Of a DNA stretch of 64,000 bases, positions 43,988 to 57,171 are shown one piece after another. The stretch spans positions 183,875,947-183,939,946 of the forward strand of contig CM030366.1 of the NCBI GenBank assembly GCA_017893485.1, read 5' to 3'. Every line of letters starts with the position of its first letter. Position 1 is the stretch's first letter. The position numbers were made by a program, and so were the translations under genes. Under the pieces are notes generated by a model. The model saw only the letters and a program-made list of their open reading frames with translations. It did not search any database and had not been told where the DNA came from. The DNA is from Hemerocallis citrina. Lineage: Eukaryota; Streptophyta; Magnoliopsida; Asparagales; Asphodelaceae.

Positions 43988-44133
43988 GATCCTCACTCGC
44001 CTGGTGAGTTCAGCAGAAGTTTCCTCGTTTGTTTGAGTCATTTTGTTTTGTTTTTTGGTTGTTTTTGGGGTTACCCTATGTATCTTCTTTTTGAATTTCG
44101 AGGATGAAATTCTTCTTGTTAGGTGGGTAGGAT
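43988..44133 (+). promoter_or_regulatory. 3' non-coding end and polypurine tract of element 2
   Basis: The conserved TTCGAGGATGAAATTC (44096-44111) typical of plant Tekay 3' ends is followed by AGGTGGGTAGGAT (44121-44133), the probable plus-strand primer site next to the 3' LTR. The same module on the minus strand precedes the M-family LTRs. Confidence 0.8.
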
Positions 44134-44649
44134 TGTAACCCCTGTTTTTTATTTTGTGTATTTTTGGAGTGTATTTTTTGTTTTAAGTGTATTTTTCTCT
44201 CTTGTATTTTTCTAAACCGTATATTGGAGTTGTTTTCGATATATATTTGTTTTATTTTATTTTTGAGCTCCTTGTGTGTGATTGATCGTCTCTTTTGTTT
44301 CGTTCTTCATTATTTTGGTTCTTTCTTCATTTTTGATCTCGTTCTCGTTATTTTTTTTTATTTTTTTTTGGGTGGTTGTTGTGGTGGTGACTTGGTTGTC
44401 CTATTTATCCCCAATCCTATTTGATATCCTATGCATTGTATCCTATTTTGAAGTCCAATTAAACAAATCCTATTGCAACTCCTAATTACCTACAACCCAA
44501 ATACCCATTAACCCAACTTGTATTTCTCAACCCTAATCCCCATATATATATATATATATATATATATATTCTCTAATCCCCCTAACACAAACCTTAATCC
44601 TAGTATCCCTCCCTCTCAATCCCGGCCACCCTCTCTCTCTCCCTCTCCT

Positions 44650-47600
44650 TGTCACGCCCCGCTTCCCAAAATATGGAATACGAGCACGTGACGAAGCCCA
44701 GCGAATGATTTTTACATCATCCATAAGCTGTAGGATCGACTCAGCATCATAACAAGAATATAACCAGATTTATATATATAACCAAGCATGCATGAATAAC
44801 TTATTAAGTAACAGAAAACAATTTAAACAAATAATAATATTCAAATAGTTCTCACGTCTGGATCAAGTGTAAACTCGGAAACAAGTCTTAAACAGCAGAA
44901 GCAATAAATACCTTAAGGAAAGCAACTATTTAAACAGGTCCTTGCTCCAAGCAAAACCTGAAATGTCTGCTCACCAATTCCAGCAGGAACCTCGTCTCCA
45001 AAGTCTGCTTAATAATATAAACAGGGAAACAAAGGGGAAACAAGAGAAAATGCCCTTAGTGCAAGCTAGGGCCACAAATAGTGAAAACAAGTACAAGTAA
45101 GGGGAAACAAGAATTGGAATTCAAAATGTAACAGAGTTATAAGAAGTAGTGGGCAAATTCAAGGACTAGCTAGCAAGAAGGAACATCTTAATAACTAGGT
45201 TGGATAACAACTGCTAGTGGTGAAACACATGTCAGGTGCACCTATAGGGTTATTTAATATCAAGCGTCAAATCTCAAGTCTAGTGTCATATGTTATTTTG
45301 AATGTCAGGTCTCAAATGTCAAGTCCAAGTATCAAGTTGTCTAGCTCAAGTTATCAAGTTATCTAGTCTCAAGTATCAAGTTATCTAGTTCAAATTATCA
45401 AGTTCAAGTCTAGTGGTGATTACTATCTAGGTAGCACGACATGCATCCATTCTTTTACTACATGGTTGCTACAGTCAAACAATTTCGTTTAGACCTAGTA
45501 ATGGATTTTATAGGGCGGCGTACTCAGGTATCAAGTATCAAGCAAGCCATGGTTCATGAATCGAAAATTAAATAACAAGTTCACGAAGCAAGTTCGCGAA
45601 TCCACAAGCAAGTTCAAGAACCGCGCAATGCGTTCATGAATCAAACAAGTTCATGAGCCGAGTAACCGACTCCATGAATCGAACAAGATACAACAAGTTC
45701 ATGAATCAAGTATTGGGAAACACGGGCCCCCTTCCGAGTACACTTATCTATATTGTCCATTCTATAGTCTTTCCCATAACCCCGGCTTGTTACTTTTATT
45801 AATTCTTATCAAGCAAGCATACAAGTGTAATATGTTGTGATTTAATTCTAGAAAAAATTGGGGATGTCCTATATGGTGTCCAGCAACTACATATAAAATT
45901 TGGGGTCAAACGCTCGCTGTTTACACAGCTGAAATAATTCGCAAAGTAAATATATACAGCAGTTTTGCAAAACTGCGTCCACTGACGCAGCTGCAGTATA
46001 ACTACCATAACTCCTAGACCGTAGCTCCAAATTCAATCATCTTGGAGTCTATCGATATCTACACATCCGGATCTATATTTTATATTCAGGGCTCGGGCCC
46101 AAATTTCAATGATAAAAGGGTCGAAACCGCAAAAGAATATCCAGACAGCAACACTAAGAATTAATTTACTAATGTAGATTTCATGGTAATGTGTAATTTG
46201 GTGTCTAAGTTATTAAGCAGCATAAATACATAATCATGGAGATCAAAACAGCAACTAATAAATATTTTCCAAGTCATAATAGTCGCAAATTCGTCAAAAT
46301 ACTAATTTTATATGCGTCTACAATTTTTAGGGCTCCTTAATTCATATGTCCATATGATTCATGTGTTCAAGGAGTTAAAAGAGTCCAATTGATTATTATT
46401 TAATACGAGGAAGTTTTGTGACTCTTAGAATTGTGGGTTTGAAGGATCAAAATTGATGTACAATGATATTTCAAAGGGAGTCACAATCTAACTATATGTG
46501 GTATTTTCAAGAAAACTTGTACTAGAGCAATAAAATGTACAAGATGAATACTTGCCTTAAATCGACGATTATAAACTCCGCTTGTTGAAGCAATTTAAGT
46601 AGAAAAATCCCCGAAGATGTCCTCAAAAAGCGCGTGCAAAAATTGATCGGAGATCAAGTTTTCCCCGCACACAGGATCGGCCCAAAACAGCGTTCAGCGG
46701 CTTCGGATCTGGTGCGGCCAAAACAGGAAACAGCGAAGCCGGCCAATGGAAAAGCTCCTCCGCAGCGGATCTGATCCACACAGGGAACAGCGGATCTCGG
46801 ATCGCCTGTGGGTGAAACACCGAACAGCGATCTCACTGGCTCGATCGCACGGATCCTAAAGCGATCGGACGCTTGAGATTCGATCCCGCCCAATCCTCTT
46901 CTTCTTCGTTCGATTGAGTAGAGCACGAGAGAGAAGCAACGGCGTGGTGCTTCGATGGCGGCGATTGCGGCAGTGACGGAGTGTGGCGACGGCGGCGACG
47001 ACGTCGAGAAGCGACGGCGCGGCAATGGCGATGGCGATGGCTGCTCTGTTCGTGGGTTCGAACAGGGGGTGAGAGCGGGAGCGGCATTGGGGTTCGGCGG
47101 CGTCTGGCGAAGCAGCAGAGAGGGTAGAGCGGTCGAGAGGGGTGTGCTGGAAGCGGCGAAGTGGTGGGGATCTGGTCGGAGGTGGTGAGGTGATGGGGAA
47201 AAGGTAATGGCGAGAGTGGGTTCGGAGTTGGGTTCGATGGCGAAGACAGAGGACGATGGTGGTAGGGAGATGGCGGTGGTTGTAGTGGGGTCGACGAGGA
47301 TGGCGGTGGTGATCGGAGTGGAGGAATTTGGGTTCTGGCGTGCGAAAATGGAGGAGAAGGAAACGGGATGAAGGAGATGATTAGCGGCGGGTTAGATTAG
47401 GTTAAAACAGTATTAGTTTGGGATTAGGGTTAGGGTAGGTTTAAATAGTAGGGTTTGCGGGTTCGTGGGTTTTGGGTATCCGATTCAAAAAAAGCCCAAC
47501 AGAAGAAATGGTCAAAATGCACAAAAATGGGGATTAGAGAGATAAATGAGAAGGATCGGTCCATTTCTCATGAAGAACGATACAAATGGCACACAATTGA

Positions 47601-47761
47601 GTTTGATAAAAGGACCCACAATTTGAGTTGAGATAAAGATAATGATTTTATTAAATCTGAACAAATTACATGATCTCAAATAGACGAGAGAGTACAATGA
47701 GGCACAGAACAGTACGAAAATATAAATACAAAAACATAAATACGGGGAAACAGGAGTTACA
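44650..47761 (-). repeat. LTR M1 (3112 bp)
   Basis: On minus it starts TGTAACTCCTGTTTCCCC (47761) and ends GGGAAGCGGGGCGTGACA (44650). It contains ATCAAGT-rich arrays (45250-45410), the block 45415-45480 shared with element 2 LTRs, a GC-rich stretch (46620-47370) that gives meaningless open frames, and a telomere-like TTAGGGTTAGGG at about 47424-47435 close to a TTTAAATA promoter box. Confidence 0.9.
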
Positions 47762-48589
47762 AATCCTACCCACCTTACACAAAAATTTCGTCCTCGAAAT
47801 TTGCTTAGGCGGTACATAGGACAGGGTAAAGTAACTTAGGGGCGGGTAACAAACAAGGGATCCAAGGAGAAGTCAACTTGGTGGTAACACCAGAATAAGA
47901 AGGGAGTGGATAACAACGAGGTCAAATGAAAGGCATGAAAGAGAATAACAGTATCTAAAGGATCCAAATAACACAAGATAATAAATACGATGAAGGAGTA
48001 GGCAGAACTGAAACCAAGGAGATGGAAGACAGGACAGAATTGAATCCAATAATGAATGAGTACATGATGGCAGGAGGGAAAGCAAGAAGGAAATAACCGG
48101 TATCAAAAACGAAGAAGAACAATGAACACCACAAGACTTGCAAGATAACAAGGCAAGGAGGTGAACGAATAGAAAGAGCTGGAATCGAAGAAGGGAGCGA
48201 CAAGGGAAAGATGCACCACGCAATAAGTCGATGGATGAGAACAAAAGCAAGAGATAGGGGACAACAAATGGTGCAAGGAATGGAACAAAACAAAATACAA
48301 GGAAGGAGAAGCAACAACATGATCCTGGGTCCTGTGGGTCATGGGCCCACCACGCTTCTGCTGCGCTACTCTGATGGTGACACCCCAAGCTCCAGACATG
48401 TCGTTGTAGACCACGTGACACCAAGCGACGATCCGAGCAGGAAGAAAGGAATGGGACGCCAGGATCAAAGAGAGTATGGGCTCCAAATAGAGATAGGCAA
48501 TAATGCAAAATAGATATAAGGTTTGAGCTTCAATCTTCATAATTAAAAATGGAATACGTATCAAAACTAATGGCTTTTAACAGAAATAA

Positions 48590-49130
48590 TAACACAATAA
48601 ATATCAATAATAATAATATCAATAGTAACAAAATAATAATAACAATAATGAAATAAATATAACAATGATAATAATAAAATTAGTAATAATAATAATAATA
48701 ACATTAAAAAAATATTAATAACCACAATGGTACAAGTAATAATGACCATAACAAAATAATAATATTAACAAAAGTAATAACAACATTAGTAATAGTAATT
48801 AAAATCGTCATAATCATACAGGCAATAATATATAATAAAATAAAGATATCAACAATAATGATAATACATACATGACATAATAGAATTCAACACACTTATG
48901 AAAATAATGCGATAATAATATTAATGATAGCATTAAAAATAATATCAATAATGGTAATAAATAATATGATAGTAGCGATAATAACAATACTATCAATAAA
49001 GTAACAGTAATAATAATAATAATAAAAATGAGAGTACTAAAGGTAACGAAAATAACAAAAATAACATCAATTGAAATGACAATAATAATAATAATACCAA
49101 TAATAATAACAAAGACAATAGCAATAACAG
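48590..49130. repeat. Degenerate AAT/ATA trinucleotide tract
   Basis: Over 500 bp of imperfect AATAAT and AACAAT repeats. Smaller tracts of the same kind lie at 49540-49740 and 49800-49930. Confidence 0.9.
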
Positions 49131-49327
49131 AATAGCATTGTGAAACAAAATTAAGAATTTGGCTTATTAATTCTATAAATAAATCAACTGTACTAGTTCA
49201 AATTTATATGAAACATAAAGTTTAATTGGATAAAGAAAATGTCATGAGGAAAATATTTCTTTACCATCAGTTTATTTATATAAGTAACGAGTCTTGAAAT
49301 ATCAATTAGCAATAAGTAAAAAAAAAA

Positions 49328-49489
49328 TCTTGCCTCCTTAACATCAAGTTGCATATTTGCCTTCACGACATCAGGTTTCAAATTGCCATCCAAATATTCG
49401 GCTGCACATTTTGCCTCGCCGATATCCAGTTGCAATTTGCCTCCATTGACATCGAGTTGCATATTTGCCATCTCGACATTAGGCTGCAC
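49328..49489 (-). repeat. 27-bp minisatellite, six units, open as 9-residue repeats
   Basis: On minus, six consecutive 27-bp units read VQPNVEMAN, MQLDVNGGK, LQLDIGEAK, CAAEYLDGN, LKPDVVKAN and MQLDVKEAR. The units are diverged but none has a stop. No known protein matches in my memory. Confidence 0.75.
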
Positions 49490-50664
49490 CGAAGTGGAGA
49501 AATATATATATAAAATTGAGCATGATCGGGCTCAAAACAAATTAATAATGATAATAATAATAGTAACGACAAAAATAATAGTACCAATAACAATAATAAT
49601 GATAAAATATCGATACTAATAATAATAAGAAGAACACTGACAATAACCATGATCATAACAGTAATAATAACAGAAATCGTAGAAAGAATGATAATAATAA
49701 TAATAATAGCAATAATATTAAAATATCAACAACGCTAGTAAAAATAATAATGCAAGACAAGATATAGTTTGTGCCCAACATTTTTGTGGAAGTAATTTAA
49801 TATTAGCAATAATAATAAAATAATGAAAACAACAATAAGAATATCAATAGTAGTAACAATAACAACAATACTAGTAAGGATAGCAAAAATAATAGCAATA
49901 ATAATAATAGTAGTAAATAATAGTATTATACATCAAATAAGAATTTGTCTTATCAAAATAGTCCGGTAGAAATATATAGTCGATCAAAAGTGAAAAGTGA
50001 AGTTAAAATACATCATTATTCGGAAAAACAAAATCTTTATTAAGAAACATTTTTTTTTATACAGGAGATCGAAAATAAATATATCAATTAATAATTGAAA
50101 CATAGAAAGTATTCGAAAAAATAATTATAAAGGTAAAAAAATAAGTAGGAGAAAATGAAGCTACATCCAATAAGGAGTTAAAGAGAATGATGACTAGAAG
50201 GGACAAAAGAAAATTAAGGAATTGAATGCGAAGGAAGAAGGACGAGGGCAAAATCGGAATTGAAGAGATTATGGCAGAGCATGATACTCAGAGTGAGTCA
50301 ACAGTTGAAGAAGAATGCAAGGCACGAAGAGCAATAAACGTCACACGAACTGGAATAAGAGGGAATCAACGAGGCAAGCAGAAAATAAAAGATCGCTTGC
50401 ATCAGAATCAAAAGAATAGGGGTACGGAAGAATAAATTTGTACCCAATAAGGAATTTACAAATCAGGACGAATGCAAGAGATGGAAAGAAGCAATGAATC
50501 AAAGAATTGAATATGAAGGGATCAAATGAATGGGATAAGACTTGTATCCAGATCGAGTTGACTATTAAATCATTCATGTGGTTGCATGGCCTGTTTAATG
50601 TTGAGTTAATCCTGACTGAGTCAAGCCTGTCTAATGTATTAGTCGGACCAACACATTAGCCAAA

Positions 50665-50680
50665 CCTGGCTCTGATACCA
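50665..50680 (-). promoter_or_regulatory. Primer binding site of element M
   Basis: On minus, TGGTATCAGAGCCAGG follows the LTR M2 end after ten bases (AGGTTTTTAG), the same spacing and tRNA-iMet match as in element 2. Confidence 0.88.
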
Positions 50681-50690
50681 CTAAAAACCT

Positions 50691-53600
50691 TGTCACGCCC
50701 CGCTTCCCAAAATATGGAATACGAGCACGTGACGAAGCCCAGCGAATGATTTTTACATCATCCATAAGCTGTAGGGTCGACTCAGCATCATAACAAGAAT
50801 ATAACCAGATTTATATATATAACCAAGCATGCATGAATAACTTATTAAGTAACAGAAAACAATTTAAACAAATAATAATATTCAAATAGTTCTCACGTCT
50901 GGATCAAGTGTAAACTCGGAAACAAGTCTTAAACAGCAGAAGCAATAAATACCTTAAGGAAAGCAACTATTTAAACAGGTCCTTGCTCCAAGCAAAACCT
51001 GAAATGTCTGCTCACCAATTCCAGCAGGAACCTCGTCTCCAAAGTCTGCTTAATAATATAAACAGGGAAACAAAGGGGAAACAAGAGAAAATGCCCTTAG
51101 TGCAAGCTAGGGCCACAAATAGTGAAAACAAGTACAAGTAAGGGGAAACAAGAATTGGAATTCAAAATGTAACAGAGTTATAAGAAGTAGTGGGCAAATT
51201 CAAGGACTAGCTAGCAAGAAGAAACATCTTAATAACTAGGTTGGATAACAACTGCTAGTGGTGAAACACATGTCAGGTGCACCTATAGGGTTATTTAATA
51301 TCAAGCGTCAAATCTCAAGTCTAGTGTCATATGTTATTTTGAATGTCAGGTCTCAAATGTCAAGTCCAAGTATCAAGTTGTCTAGCTCAAGTTATCAAGT
51401 TATCTAGTCTCAAGTATCAAGTTATCTAGTTCAAATTATCAAGTTCAAGTCTAGTGGTGATTACTATCTAGGTAGCACGACATGCATCCATTCTTTTACT
51501 ACATGGTTGCTACAGTCAAACAATTTCGTTTAGACCTAGTAATGGATTTTATAGGGCGGCGTACTCAGGTATCAAGTATCAAGCAAGCCATAGTTCATGA
51601 ATCGAAAATTAAATAACAAGTTCACGAAGCAAGTTCGCGAATCCACAAGCAAGTTCAAGAACCGCGCAATGCGTTCATGAATCAAACAAGTTCATGAGCC
51701 GAGTAACCGACTCCATGAATCGAACAAGATACAACAAGTTCATGAACCAAGTATTGGGAAACACGGGCCCCCTTCCGAGTACACTTATCTATATTGTCCA
51801 TTCTATAGTCTTTCCCATAACCCCGGCTTGTTACTTTTATTAATTCTTATCAAGCAAGCATACAAGTGTAATATGTTGTGATTTAATTCTAGGAAAAATT
51901 GGGGATGTCCTATATGGTGTCCAGCAACTACATATAAAATTTGGGGTCAAACGCTCGTTGTTTACACAGCTGAAATAATTCGCAAAGTAAATATATACAG
52001 CAGTTTTGCAAAACTGCGTCCACTGACGCAGCTGCAGTATAACTACCATAACTCCTAGACCGTAGCTCCAAATTAAATCATCTTGGAGTCTATCGATATC
52101 TACACATCCGGATCTATATTTTATATTCAGGTCTCGGGCCCAAATTTCAATGATAAAAGGGTCGAAACCGCAAAAGAATATCCAGACAGCAACACTAAGA
52201 ATTAATTTACTAATGTAGATTTCATGGTAATGTGTAATTTGGTGTCTAAGTTATTAAGCAGCATAAATACATAATCATGGAGATCAAAACAGCAACTAAT
52301 AAATATTTTCCAAGTCATAATAGTCGCAAATTCGTTAAAATACTAATTTTATATGCGTCTACAATTTTTAGGGCTCCTTAATTCATATGTCCATATGATT
52401 CATGTGTTCAAGGAGGTAAAAGAGTCCAATTGATTATTATTTAATACGAAGAAGTTTTGTGACTCTTAGAATTGTGGGTTTGAAGGATCAAAATTGATGT
52501 ACAATGATATTTCAAAGGGAGTCACAATCTAACTATATGTGGTATTTTCAAGAAAACTTGTACTAGAGCAATAAAATGTACAAGATGAATACTTGCCTTA
52601 AATCGACGATTATAAACTCCGCTTGTTGAAGCAATTTAAGTAGAAAAATCCCCGAAGATGTCCTCAAAAAGCGCGTGCAAAAATTGATCGGAGATCGAGT
52701 TTTCCCCGCACACAGGATCGGCCCAAAACAGCGTTCAGCGGCTTCGGATCTGGTGCGGCCAAAACAGGAAACAGCGAAGCCGGCCAATGGAAAAGCTTCT
52801 CCGCAGCGGATCTGATCCACACAGGGAACAGCTGATCTCGGATCGCCTGTGGGTGAAACACCGAACAGCGATCTCACTGGCTCGATCGCACGGATCCTAA
52901 AGCGATCGGACGCTTGAGATTCGATCCCGCCCAATCCTCTTCTTCTTCGTTCGATCGAGTAGAGCGCGAGAGAGAAGCAACGGCGTGGTGCTTCGATGGC
53001 GGCGACTGCGGCAGTGACGGAGTGTGGCGACGACGTCGAGAAGCGACGGCGCGGCAATGGCGATGGCGATGGCTGCTCTGTTCGTGGGTTCGAATAGGGG
53101 GTGAGAGCGGGAGCGGCATTGGGGTTCGGCGGCGTCTGGCGAAGCAGCGGAGAGGGTAGAGCGGTCGAGAGGGGTGTGCTGGAAGCGGCGAAGTGGTGGG
53201 GATCTGGTCGGAGGTGGCGAGGTGATGGGGAAAAGGTAATGGCGAGAGTGGGTTCGGAGTTGGGTTCGATGGCGAAGACAGAGGACGATGGTGGTAGGGA
53301 GATGGCGGTGGTTGTAGTGGGGTCGACGAGGATGGCGGTGGTGATCGGAGTGGAGGAATTAGGGTTCTGGCGTGCGAAAATGGAGGAGAAGGAAACGGGA
53401 TGAAGGAGATGATTAGCGGCGGGTTAGATTAGGTTAAAACAGTATTAGTTTGGGATTAGGGGCAGGGTAGGTTTAAATAGTAGGGTTTGCGGGTTCGTGG
53501 GTTTTGGGTATCCGATTCAAAAAAAGCCCAACAGAAGAAATGGTCAAAATGCACAAAAATGGGGATTAGAGAGATAAATGAGAAGGATCGGTCCATTTCT

Positions 53601-53793
53601 CATGAAGAACGATACAAATGGCACACAATTGAGTTTGATAAAAGGACCCACAATTTGAGTTGAGATAAAGATAATGATTTTATTAAATCTGAACAAATTA
53701 CATGATCTCAAATAGACGAGAGAGTACAATGAGGCACAGAACAGTACGAAAATATAAATACAAAAACATAAATACGGGGAAACAGGAGTTACA
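50691..53793 (-). repeat. LTR M2 (3103 bp)
   Basis: It is nearly identical to M1 over its full length. The 9-bp length difference comes mainly from a shorter GGCGGCGAC run near 53030. The conserved block is at 51456-51520. The high identity indicates a young element. Confidence 0.9.
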
Positions 53794-54652
53794 AATCCTA
53801 CCCACCTTACACAAAAATTTCGTCCTCGAAATTTGCTTAGGCGGTACATAGGACAGGGTAAAGTAACTTAGGGGCGGGTAACAAACAAGGGATCCAAGGA
53901 GAAGTCAACTTGGTGGTAACACCAGAATAAGAAGGGAGTGGATAACAACGAGGTCAAATGAAAGGCATGAAAGAGAATAACAGTATCTAAAGGATCCAAA
54001 TAACACAAGATAATAAATACGATGAAGGAGTAGGCAGAACTGAAACCAAGGAGATGGAAGACAGGACAGAATTGAATCCAATAATGAATGAGTACATGAT
54101 GGCAGGAGGGAAAGCAAGAAGGAAATAACCGGTATCAAAAACGAAGAAGAACAATGAACACCACAAGACTTGCAAGATAACAAGGCAAGGAGGTGAACGA
54201 ATAGAAAGAGCTGGAATCGAAGAAGGGAGCGACAAGGGAAAGATGCACCACGCAATAAGTCGATGGATGAGAACAAAAGCAAGAGATAGGGGACAACAAA
54301 TGGTGCAAGGAATGGAACAAAACAAAATACAAGGAAGGAGAAGCAACAACATGATCCTGGGTCCTGTGGGTCATGGGCCCACCACGCTTCTGCTGCGCTA
54401 CTCTGATGGTGACACCCCAAGCTCCAGACATGTCGTTGTAGACCACGTGACACCAAGCGACGATCCGAGCAGGAAGAAAGGAATGGGACGCCAGGATCAA
54501 AGAGAGTATGGGCTCCAAATAGAGATAGGCAATAATGCAAAATAGATATAAGGTTTGAGCTTCAATCTTCATAATTAAAAATGGAATACGTATCAAAACT
54601 AATGGCTTTTAACAGAAATAATAACACAATAAATATCAATAATAATAATATC
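53794..54652 (-). other. Partial second internal copy of element M (859 bp)
   Basis: It matches 47762-48620 base for base as far as I compared, with exactly the same length. It then stops within an AATAATAATATC motif and joins element 2 LTR sequence through a 20-bp filler (54651-54670). Confidence 0.9.
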
Positions 54653-56865
54653 CGTTCTTGATTTTGGTCACGACACAATATGGACATGAATTAACTTAGG
54701 ATTTATCCGTTCTTGATTTTGGTCATGTATGTGAGACTTTTGTGAGAATTCGTGTTTTGGGTGTGACCCATGTGAAATACTTGGCGTGGACATGCTATAT
54801 ACCCTAATTCATGATGTTTAGACACTCGGTAGACTCAATTTCATGTTTGAGTGTGTTTGGATCAATTTTCTTGAATCTATGTCGATTTTGTTTTTAAGGA
54901 AAAATCTGTAGTTTGCCGCTGATCTGTTTTGTTTGCTGTTTTGGACTGTCTTGAAGTCAGTATCTTAATTTCGGTATAAAACATGAGTTTTAGATAATTT
55001 TGTCTATTTCCAAACCCCTCTGACCTTGACTTATTTTGTTTTTGTATGACTAAGTTATGACCGTTTTAGTACAGAGGTTTCGATCTTTTCCAGATTCTGT
55101 TTTTCGGTAATTTTGATGACAAATCATTTTAAAGAACTATGCTAAATATATTATTTTGATCCAAAACTTCGCTCAGTATTTCTTTATCAAGTTAAGGATT
55201 ACCCAGAATTTTGGTGAATTTTATTGATGAGTTTTATGTGTTGGTTCATGCTCGTTTATGAAATCTATACTTGCGGCATTTTGCTCGCTGTTCTGTAAAG
55301 AACCTTATTTTCACTATGATTCCTTTTACTGTATGAAAAATATTTGTGAAATGTGAAAGTTAGTATATTTTATCTATTTTCATATTCCTTTGGCGGAATT
55401 GGATTCCGTTTCACTGGTTGCGAGATATCTTAGTTTTCGTACAGCAGTGTTGGGAATTCTAGATTTGCCAAACTATGGTTTTTTTATGCTTTTTTATTTT
55501 TGATGACTGGTCTAATTTCACTGGAAAAATCGGAAACTTTATATTTAGATACTGGACATATAGGGTAATATCCCAGATTTTTTGTGGATTTATTTAATGT
55601 GTTTTCATGCTGTTTTCCTGTCTTGAAGTCGTTTTCCTGATTTCTGGCTGAATCTGTTTTCGGTATTAAGACCAGTTTTGAGTTATGATTTTGTGAATTA
55701 GTATATGACTTATTTATATTCACTGGATTCGTGTGGAAGTCTATTTTCCAGATCCTTTGACAGATTCAGATTTGGATGTTTTTAATACTAGGAATCACTG
55801 TTTTACTACAGTATGATCTTGTTGACCTGAACTTGAGATTTGTTATTTTAGTTCTTTTATGAGATATCTTGCAATCGTACATGTTTATCTTGCAACTTGC
55901 ACTTGTTACATGATCATGTTATTCTTGATATGTTTTTCACATCTACATGCTTGTTGGTCACTAATAATAATAAATAACCAAGCCTGGGTTAAGGGAAAGA
56001 TCTAGTAGTGGATAGTGCAGAAACGTGTATTCGGAAGAACCTAGTGGTTATTGGAGCTTGTTTACATGTGGAGCTTGACACGATATATATGACACGTAAA
56101 CATGACACTGGAGCTTGTTTGGTTTTTGGAGCGTGTTTACATGATACATAATTACATGATACTTGGAGCTTGTCCCTGAGTACACTGCCCTGTATGGTCC
56201 CCTACAAAATTTAAAGCAAAACTGTTTGTTGTAGCAACCATGTAGTAAAAACCGGGATGCATAAAGTGCTACCTAGATAGTAATCACCACAAGACTTGAA
56301 CTTGCTACTTGAATATGACACTTGAACATGATACAATGCCTACTTGACACTTGACTACATGATTACATAAGATTTGATACTTGATACATGCTACATGATT
56401 ACATGATTCTTGATACTGGTTACTTGATGCATGACACTTGTTACTTGACACGCGACACATGCTAGTATACTTGCTCAGTTTGCCATGCTATGATTTCTAT
56501 CCTGTTATCATGATTATACCATGCTAGGTTGTTACTTAGATTTACTTATTCCATTTACTTGTATCCTACATTATAAGTGGCCTGTAACTTGCAATTGATG
56601 GGTACTTGTTTTTTTTCTTCCTTCTCCTGCAAATTTACTAATTGCATATCAGGATGGTCGGCTGCTGGATGGTATTGGCGAGATGATGTATTAGTGTTGG
56701 ATTTTCTGCTTTATGATTTTATTATTATTATTGTTGCTGAACTTGAATAAGATGTACTTGATTACTTGGATATTTATCTTGTATTTGGGCGATGTGACCC
56801 AGAATATTTGACTTGTTCAAAATTTGATTATTTGAGATTATTATATTTGGTTTCAAGTAATTTCT

Positions 56866-57169
56866 TGTAATACCCCAGATTTCTAAAGAGCGAACAGTCG
56901 ACTGGTAGTGTTAGCAGTCGACTGGTCTGCGTATTTGGAATTTGAGAGATTTGAGATGGATTTGAGAAGGATTTGAGAAATATAGTCACACATGGGAAGT
57001 ATACAAAAACTAATTTGAGTATAAATACAATTGCCTATGATCAAGAGTCACCTAATTGGTTAACCACCTTTTGAGAGGCAGCCTGTGGTGGGCAGTTGTA
57101 CTACATAGTATCTAATTTGTCTTTCTAAAAATATATAAAATTGTCTGAGTATTGGGGCGGGGCGTTACA
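56866..57169 (+). repeat. TRIM LTR 1 (304 bp)
   Basis: TGTAATACCCCAGATTTC at the start, GGGGCGGGGCGTTACA at the end. Two CAGTCGACTGGT boxes lie near the start and a TATAAATA at about 57020. Confidence 0.95.
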
Positions 57170-57171
57170 AA

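Larger units (their letters stand above)
47762..50690 (-). other. Internal region of element M (non-coding, 2929 bp)
   Basis: Next to M1 lies the complement of AAGGTGGGTAGGATT preceded by TTCGAGGACGAAATT (47762-47815), the polypurine end. Next to M2 lies the primer site (50665-50680). Between them are AAT/ATA-rich stretches (48590-49130, 49540-49740, 49800-49930), a 27-bp minisatellite (49328-49489) and some open frames (for example 48103-48564 on minus and 48211-48513 on plus) with no recognisable domain. These open frames are repeated unchanged in the second copy simply because the DNA is duplicated. Confidence 0.8.
44650..54652 (-). mobile_element. Element M: tandem non-autonomous Tekay derivative (LARD-like)
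   Basis: On the minus strand the order is partial internal (54652-53794), LTR M2 (53793-50691), full internal (50690-47762), LTR M1 (47761-44650). The LTRs are almost identical, as are the two internal copies where both exist. No gag or pol is present; the interior is AAT-rich. Termini, primer site and polypurine end match elements 1 and 2, so it probably used their proteins. The right end is lost, so no target duplication can be read. Confidence 0.85.

Noticed and set aside
46654..47188. Long open frames on both strands in the GC-rich part of LTR M1 (and again near 52563-53403 in M2)
   Set aside because: They overlap on opposite strands, follow GGCGGCGAC-type low complexity, change with small repeat-length differences between M1 and M2, and show no domain.
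47873..48564. Open frames of 153-211 codons in the interior of element M, repeated at 53905-54596
   Set aside because: The two copies are identical only because the DNA is duplicated. The frames are hydrophobic low-complexity translations of an AT-rich strand, without a recognisable motif. Kept only as part of the internal region.
50665..50680. GGCTCTGATACCA as part of a tRNA-Met gene
   Set aside because: No cloverleaf surrounds it; it is the primer binding site of element M on the minus strand.
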